A stretch of 64,000 nucleotides of DNA, taken from assembly GCA_029255685.2 (NCBI GenBank), contig CM055319.2, positions 36,590,530-36,654,529 of the forward strand, given 5' to 3'. Each line of letters opens with the position of its first letter. Positions within the stretch are counted from its first letter, which is position 1. Source of the stretch: Silene conica (lineage: Eukaryota > Streptophyta > Magnoliopsida > Caryophyllales > Caryophyllaceae). The translations under genes and the position numbers were made by a program. Shown here piece by piece: positions 12,471 to 24,439 of the stretch. Below the pieces are notes generated by a model. The model searched no databases. It saw nothing but the letters and a program-made list of their open reading frames with translations, and had not been told where the DNA came from.

Positions 12471-13306
12471 TCAACCCATGATTTCACTTAACAGCCATTA
12501 TCCTATGAACCAAACAATATAATCTCACCAAGTAATAACTCAAAATTATATTATACCCATTTCTCATTCTAAATACATGTGAATTTCAGAATGTAAACTA
12601 CCCACAACTCATTAAACACAAAACCCACATTTAATTCACATAATCAACAAGAAAATCACATGTCCAATTAATTTAAGACAAAGGAGGAGCTTTTCTCATT
12701 ATCGTCACCTTTACTTAGCAAAACCTTCGAGTTCCTCTTCAATAATCGCCAAGTCTTCTTCCGGGTTGACACGAGCACCACCTAACAACACCGGAAACCC
12801 CGTAAAGGACACGAAAATCGAGATAGGGCAGAACAGTCCAGAAATCGATCGAACCTAAATATGAAATTGATTACCTTAAAACGACGGGGATGATCTCACG
12901 AATCCATAGGCGCAAGAATCGTTTCAATCGGGTAAGAAATGAAGATTTTATGAAGAGATTAGTGAATTGGGGATTTTTGTTTGTGAAGAACAAAGAAGAC
13001 TGATATCTTATTTCTTTTTGGTGAACAAGAAATAAGGGGATGAGGAAAGGATTAGGAAGCTTCCTTCATCTATTTTCTTTTAAGTACAAAAGACATGAGA
13101 CGGTTTTAAAAGAGATGTTCGGGAAATCTTGGTACGGAAATGCCAACGGAGTTATATAACATACATCTCAAGACTCAATAAAACTTGAGACTTGTTTACA
13201 CGATATTTCTAAAACAAAAGTCACGAATTTAAATAAAATATTATTAAATACCGAAAAATACTTTAAAATCATTAAAATATTGTTTACGAAAATATGGGAT
13301 GTTACA

Positions 13307-14324
13307 ATCACCCCATCTTTCAAAAAGTTTCGTCCTCGAAACTTGAAAGTAGTTACAAGGACAACTCTACAACCAAAACTTCACAGACACTTTGATATAC
13401 AAAAACTTAGGCTTACTTTTTCCCAAATTTCAAAAGGTGAATTCCATAGTCCAGCCTCCATCAAGGAACGTTGGGGTTCTCGTTGCGCATTCAAGAACCT
13501 GACGTTCTAATCCGAAGGCAAAACCAAGGTGAAAATCAATTAAAATCCCAAAATTTAGATTGATCCGGTGTCGATGAGCATAGTACAGGTTATCAGACGT
13601 CTCCAATAACGAGTTCCAATGGCAAATCAACGCTGAAATCCATCAAAGTTGTAAAACCTTCAACTTTCTTCAAACTAGACCTCCAAAAAAATAAACTTTT
13701 ATTTCAAATTTCTTAAAAAGAGTAAAGTTGCAAAAGTAACGAAAGCTTAAAATCCTCAGAAAGGAAAATAATTCAAAACGGTTACAGAAAGCACAGAGAC
13801 AACAAGTTAAGATCAAGGAGGCGGAGTCAACAGAGATCGAGTCAAGAAGGTGATAATTCCTCAAAACTCAATCAAGGGGGAAGTTTACTTAAAAAGTACC
13901 TCGAGAAGCAAGTATAAGGATAAGTCGAAAGGAGATGAAGATAGATTTCAAGTAAGATGGTCAACTATTCAATAAGAAGGGATGTGCATCCGGAGTTATC
14001 AAAGAAGACGATGCACAAAGATATGAGGAGTATCTTCAAGGCTCAGAAGCATTCTCCAACGGTAGCACGAATCGTTCATCTTCGGTAGGAAACACCGGTC
14101 TTGATCGTCAAATGGATGAGCTCACGGTATGTCGATTCAAAGATATACAAAGCAAACTCATCGACAATTAACAAACACGTTAGAACTTATCAAAAGCAAT
14201 CACAATACAGCCTACCACTTGTCCTTAAATCTACCCAATCTCTCATTCATTATTCAATTTATTGGTCAAGTTAAGTTTGGGGATTACATGAGTGCGTCGG
14301 GAGCGATAACGCTCTGATACGAAT
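13307..14324 (-). mobile_element. A internal region 2, non-coding
   Basis: This 1018-bp near copy of 405-1417 has the PPT hairpin at 13325-13344. Its primer site and the start of the adjoining LTR (TCTAAAA instead of TGTAAAA) are mutated. Confidence 0.75.
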
Positions 14325-14823
14325 TCTAAAACCCCTCGTGGCAGCGGAAAAAGTAAACATACAAAACATGCCAAAAATGCGCGAAATTTAAAACTTTTGA
14401 CATGATAAGAAAACATGCGTGGTGTCTTAACAATATTAAACATGCGGAAGAAATAAAACATAAATAAATATCAAGTACAATACAAAAGAAGCCCGGGATA
14501 GCATATCCCTACAGACACAAAATACTGAAATCATAAGTCTAAGGTCTAGCTACACGATAAGGTAAGTCATCGATGATTGGATCATCGCTCGCTAGCCTCA
14601 ACGTAACCCCCTGCAAACAGCCTCATGTACCTACACACATACAACATGTGCGCCACATTCATTGGGGAGTGACTAGAGTGCTCCTAGCCACCTATTGTCA
14701 ATAACACATAGCACATAAAGCATCCAACATACTCCAACATATATAAAACATGTGAACCATACAAATCGCAATATCTGGATCTCAAGTCAACATGCAAATA
14801 CTTATGCAAGGCTCTCAACCAAC

Positions 14824-14904
14824 TTCGGAAACTATTTGGAAGGAGAGCCGGTTTCCCTTCCGTTTGCCCGGCCGGGGGGTCTTTCACTCCAAACCATTTA
14901 CTAA
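14824..14904 (-). repeat. GYAA-hairpin domain, A LTR 3 copy 1 (decayed)
   Basis: Same layout as 10240-10321, but the RNA-strand inner stem has a mismatch (CCGG-GCAA-ACGG) and the distal arm is altered (TTTACTAAA). Confidence 0.55.
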
Positions 14905-15990
14905 ACCAGACTAAGAGTCGTCCCATGCCTTGGACGAACAATACTAAGATAACCAGGAATCATACATTCTTATACACAAACTAAGTCATGCTCAACATCC
15001 AATTACATCGACAAGAGATAGGTCACCAAGTGTGTAACATCCCGTATTTTCGTGATTTATATTTTAAAGGCTTTTAATTATTTTAAATAATAAAAATAAT
15101 ATTGTAATAATTTATTGAGAAAGTATTTTAATAAATTATAAGATCCGTCTTAAGAACATTAAGTCCTTAAGACGAATACAACTTGGTAACTTAAGTTAAC
15201 ATCTTAAAACCCGTTCAAAGATATCCAAACCCGTTTCATTTAAACGGGAAGGACAACCCTTAAACCCCCCCATAAAACCAATTGTGTCGACATCTTCATC
15301 TCCTCAAAACAATATAACAGTAAACACAATTCTCATAAAACCTCCATATTTATCCATCTTCTTTTCCTCTTTTCATCATCATCCGTTCATCAAATCGAGG
15401 TAATAATATCATTTTCGGAATCCTCATCGAATTTGCAAGCCATCCGTCACTTCCGTTTTTCATTTCGTTCCACTTCAAAAATGGGCTGTTTTGGAGTAAT
15501 CCGTGTATAGCCTATTTTAATCGCTTTTCATGTTGTAGGCCAGGAGAAGGCTTAGAAGATCACAAGGAGGTTGGTATCCAGATTAGAGAGGAGATTGGAG
15601 CTTAAACGCTTAAAAGGTGATGATTACGAGTAACTCAGCCTTTTTGTTAAAATAACAAGTTTTGTTGTGTTCTTGTTATTGTTTCTGATTTTGGTTCAAG
15701 GTTGATGATTAATGGACTTAGTAACATGTTAGGAATGTTCTTATTTGATGAATTCATGCCTTGTTGATGTTTCACATATTCTTAAGTTGTTTTTCAAAAA
15801 TTTCATGTTTGCGACGGATACATCATATAATCATATTAGGGATTGTTATTGGTTTATTTGCTGTTAGATAGTATCATTGGATGATTTGTGATATTGGGTA
15901 AACTTCACATGTTGCAATTCTTAAAGTTTGGTATCGATTTATTGATGTTTTGAGATTTCTGGAAACGCGATTTTCACGAACAGGCTCTCT

Positions 15991-16361
15991 GAGCCGGTCG
16001 ACTGACCGACCGCCGGTCGACCGGCTGGGAATGCTTTGTGTTATTTTTGCGAAATTTTGAGAACGTAGGATTAGGAAGCCTAGCCGGCAGACCGGCCGCC
16101 TGCCAGCCGGCTGGGAGTGCATTGTAGTTGTCTTGCGTGTTTTGAGGAAATAGAATTTGGGATGCCAGCCGGTAGGCCGGCTGCCTGCCAACCGGCTGGT
16201 AGCCTCATTTATGAAATTGCGTAAGTTGGGATTGGGTTCCCAGCCGGTAGGCCGGCTGCCTGCCGACCGGCTGGGAGTCCTTTGTGGTTGTTTTTGTTTA
16301 AAGGAGGAGGAAGCATGGATGGGTTACCAGCCGGTAGGCCGGCTGCCTACCGACCGGCTGG
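15991..16361 (+). repeat. GC-rich hairpin cluster in C
   Basis: Five units spaced about 75-90 bp apart (15991-16029, 16082-16112, 16165-16199, 16240-16273, 16327-16361). Each is an imperfect palindrome such as CCAGCCGGT ... ACCGGCTGG. They stand out from AT-rich surroundings. Confidence 0.8.
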
Positions 16362-16496
16362 GGACCCCTGTAGCTTGTTTTCATTTTGTAAATCGTTTAT
16401 AACTTTTAGACGGTTGATCAGTTTTGATTGAAACTCGTTCCTTGTATCTTTGATATGTATTTGAGGTCCCCGGAGGATGGGCGACACTAGATTGGG

Positions 16497-16564
16497 TTCG
16501 GGAATGGAGTGAGGATAGAGACCCCCCGGTCGGGTAACCGAAAGGGAAACCGGCTCTCCCTTGT
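16497..16564 (+). repeat. GYAA-hairpin domain, C copy 1 (distal arm at 46277-46290)
   Basis: The inner hairpin is TCGG-GTAA-CCGA, inside a CCC/GGG stem with a GG/AA internal mismatch. The outer arm TTCGGGAAT pairs with GTTCCCGGGA, now 29.7 kb away because G inserted in the arm. Confidence 0.65.
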
Positions 16565-17559
16565 TGTAACACCCCCGTTTATTTAAGGGCCTGTACTAGG
16601 ACTCCTCAGATAAATGAAGGTGTTACCATCTCGGTTTCCCGAGGCAATAGATACAAAGGAAAGATAACAGTACTTTAATTAAAGTTAAACTCATAACAAG
16701 TTCTTACAACAGTATCCAAAAGTCTTAACAAAATAAATGAAGTACATCTCATGCTAAACTGGCTAAGGTGATCTAGACTCTAGTCTGGTCCGGATCCAAG
16801 CTCTTCCTCCCATAGCTCCCCCTTAGTCTCAGCCACCTGTCAATCTGCTCCCCAATAATTGGTTCATCACAGGTGATCACGAACACACAGGATCAACCAC
16901 GAGGTTGAGTAGGGAAAAAGATATGAATACATTAACAACATAATAAACTTCGCACCGATCCAACGCCAAATAACTCCGCACCGATCCAACACCATATATA
17001 CTCCGCACCGATCCAACGCCATATATACTCCGCACTGATCCAACGCCATATATACTCCGCACCGATCCAACACCGTATCACAAGACCCAATATATTCACA
17101 TCGTACCATATCACAGTATAATATAGATAACACAATATAACGATCACATGATATCATATCACAAACATACTTAATATCAAATAAGAACAGATTGTACGTC
17201 ATCTTATACAGTATTTTCCCCTACCTGAATTAGCAGGAACGCAGACAAATTCGAGGCTTGATTAAAAATGTTCCACGCGAAACCCGCTACCTAAACAGAT
17301 ATACGCAACGAATTAACAATCTTCCCGAACCCCCTTAACGAACATACTTACTATAAATAGCAACCTTCCATAAGTGGAAAGTTTCCATAAATAGAAACTT
17401 CCCGATATAGTAACTTTCCAATTATAGTAACTTTAGTTTGAATTTCAAATTATTCTAAATATATCCATATTAAAACTTCCCATAAATTATACCCCTTAAT
17501 AAATGATAATATCTTTACTATTAAAAACATAATAATACCATAATTAACAATTAAATCAC

Positions 17560-17598
<39 letters not shown>

Positions 17599-18846
17599 CA
17601 CATCAAACCCGACACACCAACAGCCCCACAACCCGCCATCAACCTGCCCTTTAACCACCGTGATACGCCACTACACCCTCCGACAACCATCACCACGCGT
17701 ACCCAGCACCACAACCTACTCTCACGGCCACCAACAGACCCCTCGACTACCTCCGTCGTGATGAACCAGTGCCTACACCAGGCCTGGTTTCTCACGCTGA
17801 CTCCCTGACCAGACCCAAACACAGACCCCCTCGAAACACGCTCAGCCACCACGACACCCTGTTTCCACCACCACAACCCTCTGAGACACCAGACCCATAA
17901 GACTCGGTGGTAACACCGTGTCGACCTCACCCGAGTCAACAGTGTTACCACCCCCAAGGTCACTCCCAACACTCTGACTTACAAATAAAACAGGGACAAA
18001 ACAGCAGCCCCTTGATACAACCCCTATCGACTACTCCTTAAACATCACACCCAACCACCGTGAACCACCACAACTGCCTTCAACAGACACCCCTAGACCC
18101 TGCTTGACTCAACAACCCGAGACCCCTACTAAATACTCCCCAGAACACGACTCAAACATAAGATACATTAACATACAGAAAACGTACATAATGAAAACGA
18201 ATAACAATCATCTCTTAAACCCGTATTACCACCCCTGACGACAACCATTAACGACCAACGACACCCAACCCACGGTTTATATATGTTCTTGACATGATCT
18301 AGCACAACTCTATGTAAAAACATGGAAGGTTCAACGTGCTATGGTAGTCTGATTACGGTATACAAACTATCGACTCACAGGAATAAGAAAACGTGTGTGA
18401 CTTACCAGTTTTACAGTCCAAACGAACCACCGTGTGACACCCTTCGACCACCGTGCAAGGTTTCTCTACTTACTTTGACGTGACGGCTATAGGTTGGTGT
18501 AGCAGATTAGGGTTAGGGTAGGGTTTATAGTTTAGCAAACTTGTGTTAAGTAGGCGACAGGGATGAGATTGTTTTAGGGGAAGGAATCCGAGTATGGGCT
18601 CTTCTTGTTTACACGCATTTCGAGGCCCATTCTACCACCCCCGTTGATCCCAAGTTCGAGCCCTCATAAGACATAATTCTTATTATGTCGTTTTGTGGGT
18701 AAAACTCCACTTCAAATCCCACCAATGTCCACAACGTTCATTATGAAACGAGTGTATACAAGTATGTTAAGCGAGTAACTATAACGAATTAAATCGTCCA
18801 TCCATAAAATCATTATTATTTAGTAACAAAAATTCGGGTTATTTCA
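16565..18846 (-). mobile_element. G 3' LTR
   Basis: 2282 bp. On the minus strand TATATAAACC near 18275-18284 is a likely TATA box. A TAA-triplet run lies near 17561-17600 and a TTAGGGTTAGGG stretch near 18507. Long accidental frames here show no family pattern. Confidence 0.9.
16945..17075. repeat. G LTR minisatellite, 27-28 bp units
   Basis: Five units of ACTCCGCACCGATCCAACGCC separated by ATATAT, which is self-complementary and so could pair between neighbours. The 5' LTR copy is at about 44387-44515. Confidence 0.8.
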
Positions 18847-18884
18847 GTCTCCCCCCCTTAAAATGAACTTCGTCCCGAAGTTCA
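18847..18884 (-). promoter_or_regulatory. G polypurine tract and perfect hairpin
   Basis: A plus-strand C7TTAAAA run (PPT on minus) adjoins the LTR. A perfect inverted repeat follows: TGAACTTCG (18864-18872), loop TCC, CGAAGTTCA (18876-18884). Confidence 0.75.
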
Positions 18885-19015
18885 TCAACGCTCAGATGAC
18901 AAAACAATCAATTCCAACGAACTTGGAACACAAAATGTCACAAAAGGTTGACTTAAAACACAGAATGTTACATTCCATCCCCCCTTAAAGAAAAGTTACG
19001 TCTGCGTAACTTACC

Positions 19016-20529
19016 TCAATCGAACAAATGCGGATAACGCTCTCTCATGGACGCCTCAGGCTCCCACGTAGCCTCCTCCTGATTATGATTTGTCCACAGA
19101 ACTTTCACCAAAGACGTCTCCCCATTGCGAGTTTTTTGTACCTTCCTGTCCAGAATTTCTTTCGGAGTCTCAACGTATGCCAACTGCTCATCTACCTCGA
19201 TCACCTCGTGCTGAAGCACATGTGATGGGTCACTCACATATTTCCTCAACTGAGACACATGGAACACATTATGGAACTTGGATAGGGTTGGAGGTAAAGC
19301 TAAGCGATATGCCACATCTCCAACTCTGTCCAAGATCTCAAACGGTCCAATAAATTTCTGACTCAGTTTGCCACGCTTGCCGAATCTCATCACACCCTTC
19401 ATTGGAGAGACTTTCAGTAGTACCTTCTCTCCGGCCTTGAATGAAATATCGCTCCTCTTCAGATCGGCATAGCTCTTCTGTCTATCCTGAGCGGCCCTCA
19501 TCCTCTGTCGAATAATCTGAACTTGCTCTACCATCTCCTGGATCATATCTGGCCCTAAAGTCACAACATCGGCTCGATCATCCCAACACATAGGGCTCCG
19601 ACACTTCCTCCCGTACAAAGCCTCGAAAGGGGCCATTCCGATACTGGCATGATAACTGTTGTTATAAGAAAACTCTATCAATCCCAGTCGATCCTCCCAA
19701 GATCCTCCGAACTCTAGTACACATGCTCTCAACATATCCTCAAGGGTCTGAATCGTTCTCTCAGTCTGACCATCAGTAGCTGGATGGAAAGCAGTACTCA
19801 TCTTCAATTGGGTACCCAAAGCTGCCTGCAACTCCTGCCAAAATCTGGATAAAAACCTTGAGTCTCAATCTGAAACAATGTCCTTGGGTACGCCAGGTAG
19901 TTTGACCACATTCTGAACATATGACTTAGCCAACTCGGCTTTACTCCAGGTATCTTTCATTGGAATAAAGTGAGCTGACTTAGTCAAACGATCCACAATC
20001 ACCCAAATCATGTTGTTGTCCCTCTGAGTCCGAGGCAACCCCACGATAAAATCCATCGAAATGTTCTCCCACTTCCACTCTGGCACATCCAAAGGTTGAA
20101 CTTTCCCTTGAAGTCTCTTGTGCTCCCCTTTCACTCTCTGACATGTCAAGCACCTGGAAACAAACTCAACGACTTCCTTCTTCATGTTAGGCCACCAGAA
20201 CGTCTTCTTAAGATCTTTATACAGCTTATCACCCCCTGGGTGAACGGAATATGGAGTAGCATGAGCTTCAGTCAGGATCTTCTTCTTTAGCTCCTCCACA
20301 TCCAGAACACACCATCGCCCACTGAACCTCAAACTACCATCAGTATGGATACTGAACTTTGATGCAGTCTCTCCACCCTCAGTCTCCACCATCCTGCGCC
20401 ACTTCTGGATTCTCGCATCATTACCTTGCAAATCCCGAATTTCACCATACAACTCAGGCTCTACTGTCAAGTCACTAAGAGCATCCCCTTTCCGGATCAT
20501 GAATATTCCCATCTCCCTTAGTTCACCAT
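19016..20529 (-). pseudogene. G pol, C-terminal part: integrase and chromodomain
   Basis: Integrase inserts element cDNA into host DNA, and the chromodomain biases target choice. In order: a His/Cys zinc finger (HPGGDKLYKDLKK with CLTCQRVKGEH), the core with MDFIVGLP (first Asp), VSD just before the second Asp block, and HPATDGQTERTIQ (Glu). The C-terminal chromodomain-like end includes EILDRKVQK and VLWTNHNQEEATWEPE, typical of Tekay/Del. A TGA at 19865-19867 stands where the family has Arg in VSDRDSR, a likely C-to-T change at a CpG. The frame continues in phase into 31808-33205 once S is discounted. Non-functional as it stands. Confidence 0.9.
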
Positions 20530-22010
20530 TGTTGAACCATATATTCAAATATATATATAGTATATATGTTTATGTTTTGATAATGACAAGTCTAGTTATT
20601 TATATATTATATACTCGTATGTATAATCGTGTGCTAAGTGTACAGAAATTTAGTAACAAGATCTAATCAATCAAGTGTAAAAGATTCAAGCATATTAGTC
20701 AATGAGTTGACTATATCGAAGATTGATAGAAGATCACAAGCGCGTATAAAGAAGTAAAGTTATAATTATCAACTATAATTTTAGTACAAGTTTGATTCAA
20801 GTTATAGCTCGTAGCTATACCTCTACATTATGAAGAAATGATCGAAATATATATGTGGTTAAGTTGAAACATTGGTTTCCTTATATGTATCGTGTGAATT
20901 AGTGTTTAAATGGTATTCTATTTAAATATGGAATTATTAATCTTAATAGAATTATATAAAATATCTCTTAGTTAAATAAGGAATAAATAATTGTCTTATG
21001 AGATAATTATTTATTACTGAAATAAACTAAAGATTTTTATATGATTTTATTTGTCAAATATATAATCTAGATATAGTTTGTTTCGACTTTGGAAAACGTG
21101 TGGTATGTCACGTTTCTATAAGTTGTGTAGGGTTTATTTAAATAAATATTATGTATTTATTTAATGTCCTAAACAAACTAAGATTATATTATGGTAATAT
21201 ATTTTATTATCTTTGACATGGTTTAGGAAGTTGATTTAATAAGGATACTAATTGTTTATTATATAAAGATCTTTCCTAAATATGAATTAGGAAATTGATT
21301 CCTTATATAATACATATAGTATATTATTAAATCTTTCCTAAATATATTAAGATTAGATTTAAGGTAGTATTACTAAAAGACTAGTATTCTAGTTTATGTA
21401 ATATTCCTAAATCATCTAGGGTTTGAATTACCTAGATATATATTCTATATAAATAGACTACCATGACACATTAAACCACACGAAATACAACACACATATT
21501 CACGCAAATCGAGAGAGAGAAACCGCCGATCCTTGTTCTTCATATTCGAGCTTTTCATTGTCAAATCCGATTCAAGATTCAAGTGCTCAAGCATTGATCT
21601 TATTCATTCAAGATTGTGACACCAAGAAAACATTGAAGACTTTATCTTATTTACGTAAGATAGATTGAGTATTTAGCGGTACTCGTTGTAAGACAAATAT
21701 TTAACGGTATTTGTCGTGGCTAGATATTTAGCGGTATCTAGATTGAGTTGTGACTAACATCAAAGTCGCACGAGTAGGGTTGATAAAATTGTAATCCAGA
21801 GTTGGTACTAATTTTATTAATCGAGAATAGTGGACGTAGGTCTCAGAGTGTGAGACTGAACCACTTCAAAAATATCGTGTCTCTACTTTATTATTGCTCT
21901 ACTCAACGATCATCATACAACTACACACACATCGAAGAAGATTCCGAAAAGAAGGCATACTCAATTCAACCCCCCCCCTTCTTGAGTATATCATATCAAT
22001 AGACTCTTCA
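20530..22010 (+). mobile_element. S 5' LTR
   Basis: 1481 bp from TGTTGAACC to AGACTCTTCA. It differs from the 3' LTR by an AT step near 20555, T/C near 20780, T/A near 21395 and one C in a C-run near 21970. Confidence 0.93.
21446..21455 (+). promoter_or_regulatory. Probable TATA box of S
   Basis: TATATAAATA lies about 560 bp before the LTR end, where an LTR Pol II promoter is expected. It is repeated at 31244-31253 in the 3' LTR. Confidence 0.6.
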
Positions 22011-22012
22011 AT

Positions 22013-22024
22013 TGGTATCAGAGC
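22013..22024 (+). promoter_or_regulatory. S primer binding site (tRNA-Met)
   Basis: TGGTATCAGAGC begins two bases after the 5' LTR, the usual site for minus-strand cDNA priming in copia elements. Confidence 0.92.
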
Positions 22025-22097
22025 CTCGTGCTCTTGATCGCCTAGCCGCGTGAGTTTTGATCCTTCTATTGATTCTATATTATATACTCTTTTATCT

Positions 22098-24431
22098 ATG
22101 GATTCCAAGCATCTCAAGTGCCCTATCTTCGATGGCAAAAACTATAGTTTATGGAAAAATATGATGACTCATTACATCAAGGGTTATGATTGGGAATGTT
22201 GGAAGATCATCCAAACTGGACCAAAGAAGATCTTGGTCGCCGCCGCCAATGGAACAACCTATGAAAAAATGGAAAGCGATTATGTGGAAAGTGACTACAA
22301 AATTGCAGAGAAAAACTCTAAGGCCATGAGCCTCCTACAGAACGGTATGATAACCTCAGAATTCGATAGATTCTCATCCTGTAGTTCCGCTAAGGAAATA
22401 TGGGATAGTCTCGAACTTGCTTATGAAGGAACATCCGCAGTCAGGAAACATCGTATAGACTTGCTCGTTCAAAGATATGAACTTTTCAATATGGAAAAGA
22501 ATGAATCTATTGATAGCATGTCTGCACGATTTTCTTGTATTATTAATGAACTGCGGAACCTTGGCAAAAAGATCGATTCTGAGGATATCATTCGTAAGAT
22601 TCTTAGGAGTCTCACCAAAAAGTGGCAACCTAAAGTCACGGCCATAGAGGAAGCACGTGATTTATCTAAAATCACTTACCAAGAATTGATTGGATCCTTA
22701 ATGGCTCACGAGATCATACTAAATAAAAACGATGATGATCCCAAAGGAAAGGGAGTCGCTTTACAAGCCTCCACAAGCGAAGTAAGCGAAGAAGAACTTG
22801 AAGATGAAACAGTTCTATTCGCCAGACGATTTAAGAAAGCAGTTTTCAAGGGTAGATACAAAAACCCTAACAACAAAACGTTCGACAAAAAGAAAACTGA
22901 CACCAAACAAACATTCTTCAAAAGAGGATGTTTCAAGTGTGGACAACAAGACCACATGATCAAAGATTGTCCAAGTTGGGACAAAATCAAAGACAAGTCA
23001 AAAAGAGAAAAGACCAAGACAGAATTTAAGAAAGTAATGCTTGCGTCATGCTGGGGAGAATTAGAATCTGAGGATGACGAGGACTCTGAAGAAGAAAAAG
23101 AAGTAGCACACCTGTGCCTAAGCAACGTCAGCCTAGATCTAATCTCAAACGATAATGATGAAGATGACGCATCGAATATATGTTTCCTTGGAGAATCAGA
23201 CTCAGACGACGACGACGAAGAGGTAAATTTTCTTCAACTCAAAAGTCAAGTTAAAAACTTATCTAAGGCTATGCTAATTAAATATTTTGAGAAAACCCTA
23301 GACCAATGTCATGAACAAAATCTTGAGTTAGATGACTTGAAAGAGCAGATCCTCGATATTGCTGAGGAAAATCAACTTCTGAAAGCCAAAGCTAAGAAAC
23401 TGAAATCCAAAATAAGCATTGAAGTAAATGCTAAGTTGGAAACAGTTATGTCTGAGAAAAAGGTTCTTGAGTCTAAAGTTATAGCTAATGAAGCTATAAC
23501 CTCAAAACTAAAACTCAACATTAAAGAGCTTCAATCTAAAGTTATAGCTAATGAAGCTATAACTTCAGAATTAAGAAAGGTTAATGAACGGCTTAAGTCA
23601 GAATCTTCGAATATGGTCGAAGATGAGACTCATCAAGAAGAAGTTGAGATTCTCGAAAGCAAAATCATGGATCTAGAATTCAGTATATCTAAAATCAAGA
23701 AAGAACATGCCAAAATTGTGTCTGACTTTCATAAAGATATTCAAAACCTAAAAGAGTCTAGCAACACTGACCATAGTGAATGTAAGAAAGAAATAGACTC
23801 CTTGAAAGACCTCCTTCTTCATGCTCGGAAAGTTCACGATAAGTGGGAAGGAAGCACTAACGTTCTAAACTTCCTAACTGAACAATCCGACAACAACATG
23901 AAGATGGGTTTAGGTCACGAATGTTATGGAAGAAGGGATCACTCAAAGTGTAAACAAAGTCCTACAGATAGAGACTTTAGAAGAAGAAAATATGCCGACC
24001 TTCCTGAGTATTTAATATGCACTTATTGTGGCCATACTGGACACCTCCGAGAAAATTGTGTAAAACACGCACAAGATTTTAAAACCGGAGTTAAGTTTGT
24101 TAAATCCTTAGGAACTCCAAGCGACACTATTTCTATCTCTGATAGTGATAATAATAAAACTGAGGAAAGAAATATTGACCACAGATGGTTCTATGACATG
24201 ACATTTGACTACGAAGAAAAGAAAAACAGAACCAAACAGACTCCTCAGACATCACACAAAAAATGGTCACCAAGAGTCCAAACTAAAACCTACACAAGAA
24301 CATCAAAACCCAACCACTACCGATATAGAAAGACCAATGTAAGACAAGTCTGGGTTAAAAAGGAAGATGTATTTGTGATTACTAACAACAAAGGACCCAA
24401 GTATGCTTGGGTACCTAAATCCTGTCTTTAA
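22098..24431 (+). CDS. gag: S Gag polyprotein
   Basis: Capsid/nucleocapsid protein of about 777 residues from the ATG at 22098; the frame is open from a GTG at 22050, but [20 protein letters not shown] looks like the true N-terminus. It has a UBN2-like capsid region (residues about 1-230) and a CCHC knuckle [14 protein letters not shown] (about 278-291). Then come an acidic stretch with Asp/Glu runs and a long coiled-coil region with a duplicated [10 protein letters not shown] segment. A second knuckle, [14 protein letters not shown] (about 641-654), precedes a basic tail. The frame is uninterrupted to the TAA at 24429-24431. A large gag with an extended C-terminus fits Sireviruses. Pol follows in the -1 phase. 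Confidence 0.92.
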   Translation: MDSKHLKCPIFDGKNYSLWKNMMTHYIKGYDWECWKIIQTGPKKILVAAANGTTYEKMESDYVESDYKIAEKNSKAMSLLQNGMITSEFDRFSSCSSAKEIWDSLELAYEGTSAVRKHRIDLLVQRYELFNMEKNESIDSMSARFSCIINELRNLGKKIDSEDIIRKILRSLTKKWQPKVTAIEEARDLSKITYQELIGSLMAHEIILNKNDDDPKGKGVALQASTSEVSEEELEDETVLFARRFKKAVFKGRYKNPNNKTFDKKKTDTKQTFFKRGCFKCGQQDHMIKDCPSWDKIKDKSKREKTKTEFKKVMLASCWGELESEDDEDSEEEKEVAHLCLSNVSLDLISNDNDEDDASNICFLGESDSDDDDEEVNFLQLKSQVKNLSKAMLIKYFEKTLDQCHEQNLELDDLKEQILDIAEENQLLKAKAKKLKSKISIEVNAKLETVMSEKKVLESKVIANEAITSKLKLNIKELQSKVIANEAITSELRKVNERLKSESSNMVEDETHQEEVEILESKIMDLEFSISKIKKEHAKIVSDFHKDIQNLKESSNTDHSECKKEIDSLKDLLLHARKVHDKWEGSTNVLNFLTEQSDNNMKMGLGHECYGRRDHSKCKQSPTDRDFRRRKYADLPEYLICTYCGHTGHLRENCVKHAQDFKTGVKFVKSLGTPSDTISISDSDNNKTEERNIDHRWFYDMTFDYEEKKNRTKQTPQTSHKKWSPRVQTKTYTRTSKPNHYRYRKTNVRQVWVKKEDVFVITNNKGPKYAWVPKSCL

Positions 24432-24439
24432 AATTATTT

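Larger units (their letters stand above)
1418..13306 (-). mobile_element. A LTR copy 2, split by element B
   Basis: The LTR runs 1418-1676 and resumes at 10000-13306, about 3566 bp without B. Plus-strand ends are TGTAAAACCCC and GATGTTACA. It contains two copies of the GYAA-hairpin domain (10240-10321, 11196-11278) around a stem-loop minisatellite, then an AGT/AAC-rich tract at about 11690-12470. A short hairpin-forming block at about 10076-10103 (GGGGAGTGACTAGAG then TGCTCC) is shared with C, D and L. No coding region is seen. Confidence 0.8.

Noticed and set aside
16157-16402. 81-codon plus-strand open frame over the C hairpin cluster
   Set aside because: It is a translation of the GC-rich palindromes, with repeated QPVGRLPA words created by the repeat.
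17580-17972. 130-codon minus-strand open frame in the G LTR (also 44999-45397)
   Set aside because: It sits in an LTR, ends in a Tyr run from the TAA repeat and matches nothing I recognise.
18505-18532. TTAGGGTTAGGG as telomeric DNA
   Set aside because: Only about two imperfect units inside both G LTRs; inherited LTR sequence, not a telomere.
24427-24433. TTTAAAA as a -1 slippery site at the S gag-pol junction
   Set aside because: Its codon phase is that of pol, not gag, so a standard slip would not lead from gag into pol.
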